Positions 12,901 through 14,463 of a stretch of 14,463 nt of DNA are shown here, one piece after another. Source of the stretch: an uncultured Collinsella sp. (GTDB lineage Bacteria; Actinomycetota; Coriobacteriia; Coriobacteriales; Coriobacteriaceae). The notes below the pieces were generated by a model. It worked only from the letters and a program-made list of their open reading frames with translations, did no database searches and was not told the origin of the DNA. The position numbers were made by a program, and so were the translations under genes. Location: the NCBI GenBank assembly GCA_902489855.1, contig CABUBS010000028.1, forward strand, positions 1 through 14,463. The letters run 5' to 3'. Each line of letters starts with the position of its first letter. The stretch's first letter is position 1.

Positions 12901-13067
12901 TCACCATTTTGGGGATAAAAGTTTTCAACAGCTGTCAGTCGGTTCCATTTTGGTGAAGCGCTTCCCCCTTTTGGGTAAATTATTTCACCATTTTGATGAT
13001 TCGGTAGCTTCGAATTCTTTGATAAAACGCCTGTTCAGAAGCTTGTGCTATACCCATTTTGGTGAAA
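12901..13067. repeat. Five phased 19-bp dyads (TTTCACC-ATTTT-GGTGAAA type)
   Basis: Degenerate copies have their ATTTT (or CTTTT) cores starting at 12906, 12947, 12968, 12990 and 13056. Each keeps one or both half-sites of the palindromic form TTTCACC-N5-GGTGAAA. Core intervals are 41, 21, 22 and 66 bp, close to multiples of 21-22 bp, placing the sites on one DNA face. No gene lies in 12822-13100; the array occupies most of this stretch. Confidence 0.65.
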
Positions 13068-13089
13068 CCAATTAATAGAGAAATATACT

Positions 13090-13119
13090 ATAAAGAAATA
13101 GGGACGGCGATGCCGTCCC
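13090..13119 (-). terminator. Terminator downstream of the XRE gene
   Basis: GGGACGGC (13101-13108) and GCCGTCCC (13112-13119) form a perfect 8-bp stem with a 3-base loop. On the minus strand it is followed by TATTTCTTT. It would end transcription of the XRE gene about 100 bases past its stop. Confidence 0.65.
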
Positions 13120-13215
13120 CTTCGCTCGCAAAGCTCGCTGCGCGGTCACGTGCCGTGACCTTGCCGCCGGCTACGCCGTCGATTGATACGCTCACTGCGT
13201 TCGCTGATTGATAGA
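13120..13215. repeat. GC-rich hairpin cluster with a short direct repeat
   Basis: Between the terminator stem and the XRE stop codon lie GGTCACG/CGTGACC (13144-13150, 13154-13160) and two copies of GATTGATA (13181-13188 and 13206-13213). The composition contrasts sharply with the AT-rich DNA to its left. It may be a small mobile or repetitive element, but no transposase or clear terminal repeat is visible. Confidence 0.4.
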
Positions 13216-13464
13216 CTAATCCGTTATATCGGTGACACCAGTCATAAGTGCAGCGATTGACATGTTGAATCCATTGGCAATTTTACAGATGTTGGAAAGA
13301 CTGACATTTCTTCGTCCGACCTCTATCGAGGCGTAGTAAGACCTGTCCATGTCGATACGGTTCGCAAATTGCTCTTGTGAGTAACCAAACTTTGATCTGA
13401 GTTCTTTGCAGCGTAGACCAAAGGATCGTTGTAGTGGCGAGATATCCATGACAAAAAGAGTCAT
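13216..13464 (-). CDS. Small XRE-family helix-turn-helix regulator
   Basis: An 82-residue DNA-binding protein consisting almost only of a Cro/CI-type helix-turn-helix (about 17-75): LRCKELRSKFGYSQEQFANRI, then MDRSYYASIEVGRRNVSLSNICKIANGF. SQEQFA and the YYASIEVGRRN segment are family hallmarks. No effector domain follows. I chose the ATG at 13464: the likely promoter (minus-strand TTGTAT-N16-TATACA) puts the transcription start at about this base, so the mRNA may be leaderless. A second ATG at 13449 is possible; neither has a ribosome binding site. The TTG at 13485 would lie upstream of the -10 box and is unlikely. It is divergent from a surface protein gene and shares a palindromic promoter with it, suggesting control of both. 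Confidence 0.82.
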   Translation of the reverse strand: MTLFVMDISPLQRSFGLRCKELRSKFGYSQEQFANRIDMDRSYYASIEVGRRNVSLSNICKIANGFNMSIAALMTGVTDITD

Positions 13465-13505
13465 GGATTGTTGTATAAATGCCAACGGACTATATACAAC
13501 AATCC
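13465..13505. promoter_or_regulatory. Palindromic divergent promoter/operator
   Basis: GGATTGTTGTATA (13465-13477) and TATACAACAATCC (13493-13505) are perfect 13-bp inverted repeats 15 bp apart. Each strand therefore reads TTGTAT-N16-TATACA, a plausible -35/-10 pair, on plus at 13471-13498 and the mirror image on minus. One site would drive both the XRE gene and the surface protein gene, and a bound XRE dimer could block both. Confidence 0.65.
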
Positions 13506-13580
13506 CAGATGAGGAGCATAATTACCTTTATTGGAAAGAGCTCTGATACCTAGTCGGATAGGGAACGGAAAAGGAATGGA

Positions 13581-14463
13581 ATGGCAATGACTCAGGGAAA
13601 GCACTTCGCTGCCGGCGGCGACCACTTCGCCGCACTGCCAAGCAAAAAGATTCACACTCCGAAGGGGATTGCGCGTCTGACCGTCACCGCGGCGACCATG
13701 GCCGCCATGACCGGGTCGAGCCTCATCTCACCGTTCGCGGCATTCGCCCAGACCGGTGACGGGGGCACGCAGCACCCCGCCGTGATGTCGCCGATCGCCG
13801 CCCACGCCGGCGCGGCATCCGGTGCCGGCGCGAAATCCGCCGCACAGACCATCGCGGACCTGCAGAAGGCGGTCGACGAGGCGAAGGCGAAGGAGGACGC
13901 CGCCAAGGCATCCTACGACGAGGCCGCCGGTCCCTACAACGAGGCGGCTTCCGCCCGCGACCAGGCCAAGGCATCCTACGATTCGGCAGTCAGCGCCGGC
14001 ACGGCAGCCGACCGTGCGGCGATGGACGAGTACGCCCGCCAGGTCGCGGAGGGCAAGGACGCCGCCGATGCCGCCGGCAAGGACCTCGAGCAGGCGAAGG
14101 CGGGTCTCGCAGACGCCAAGGCGGATGCATCCGAGAAGGACGAGGCGTACCAGTCCGCCCTCAAGGCGGCCCAGGATGCCAAGGATGCCCTCGATAAAGC
14201 CAAGGCCGATGCCGTAGGCGCCACCCCGGAGGCAATCAGCGCCGCCGAGCAGGCCGTGCGCGACGCCCAGGCTGCCGTGGACAGGGCACAGGTCAATCTC
14301 GCCAACGCCAACGCGACGCTTGCCGATGCCCAGTCCAAGCTGGTTGCGGCCCAGTCTGCAAAGGATTCCGCCGATGCCGTCCTCACTGCAGCCCAGCAGA
14401 ACAAGGACGCGGCGGATGCGAAGGCCGCAGCCGCCAGCGCCGCCTACGAGAAGGCGAAAGCCG
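13581..14463 (+). CDS. Secreted Ala-rich coiled-coil surface protein (N-terminal part, cut by window end)
   Basis: An open frame runs from the ATG at 13581 to the window edge (294 complete codons) without a stop. AAAAGG lies about six bases upstream. Residues 1-30 are polar and basic, followed by a signal-peptide-like core (RLTVTAATMAAMTGSSLISPFAAFAQTG, cut probably near residue 57-59), a short Gly/Ala/Pro segment, and from about residue 85 an almost unbroken Ala/Lys/Asp/Glu-rich coiled coil with repeats such as AAQDAKDALDKAKADA and AAEQAVRDAQAAVDRAQ. This style fits a wall-anchored surface protein or adhesin; any anchor signal would lie beyond the window. The leader of about 76 bases contains a possible 14-codon ORF at 13509-13553. 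Probably under XRE control. The segment's strong GC bias differs from the AT-rich DNA before it. Confidence 0.8.
   Translation, partial: MAMTQGKHFAAGGDHFAALPSKKIHTPKGIARLTVTAATMAAMTGSSLISPFAAFAQTGDGGTQHPAVMSPIAAHAGAASGAGAKSAAQTIADLQKAVDEAKAKEDAAKASYDEAAGPYNEAASARDQAKASYDSAVSAGTAADRAAMDEYARQVAEGKDAADAAGKDLEQAKAGLADAKADASEKDEAYQSALKAAQDAKDALDKAKADAVGATPEAISAAEQAVRDAQAAVDRAQVNLANANATLADAQSKLVAAQSAKDSADAVLTAAQQNKDAADAKAAAASAAYEKAKA

Noticed and set aside
13465..13505. Invertible promoter flanked by recombinase repeats.
   Set aside because: The repeats are only 13 bp apart by 15 bp, too close for usual site-specific inversion, and no invertase gene is present; a symmetric promoter/operator explains them better.
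13652..14404. Open frames on the minus strand and in another plus frame at the right end.
   Set aside because: They are shadows of the secreted coiled-coil gene, whose frame has a start, ribosome binding site and signal peptide but no stop before the window ends.

Overview
The window looks like chromosomal DNA of an anaerobic gut actinobacterium of the class Coriobacteriia, most likely Collinsella or a close relative. This is inference from a GC-rich codon style, a glucose/mannose-type PTS operon ending in a DUF956 gene, an orphan-looking HypA, and Coriobacteriia-like iron-sulfur/flavin oxidoreductase content; no rRNA or marker gene is present to confirm it.

Left part (1-3400): a DUF4143-type AAA ATPase sits behind a promoter region with three evenly spaced 21-bp dyads (CTTG-N13-CAAG). 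It converges with a minus-strand gene for an acidic, single-pass membrane protein of unknown function.

Middle (3320-8773): a redox module. A nine-helix membrane protein and a TetR regulator form a minus-strand pair that ends at a strong terminator. Divergent from them is a 925-residue fusion of a Cys-rich N-terminal region, a ferredoxin domain, a GltD-like FAD/NAD(P) oxidoreductase and a second ferredoxin domain. The shared gap carries two near-identical 15-bp dyads that fit TetR operators. A hypA gene with a TTG start follows.

Right-middle (8774-12393): after a 337-bp AT-rich control region comes a mannose-family PTS operon, IIAB-IIC-IID, then a terminator hairpin, then a DUF956 (ManO-type) gene whose ribosome binding site lies just past the terminator, so it probably depends on read-through.

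Right end (12394-14463): an accessory-looking, gene-poor stretch. It holds an alternating 14-bp repeat array (seven copies, about 61-bp dimer period), tRNA-Arg(CCU) with its terminator, five degenerate 19-bp dyads spaced in multiples of about 21-22 bp, a GC-rich hairpin cluster, and a small XRE regulator divergent from a truncated secreted coiled-coil surface protein. A 13-bp inverted repeat between the last two encodes the same promoter-like hexamers on both strands.

The most unusual signals are the non-coding ones: the ATPase operators, the TetR twin dyads, the alternating repeat array, the phased dyads and the symmetric divergent promoter.
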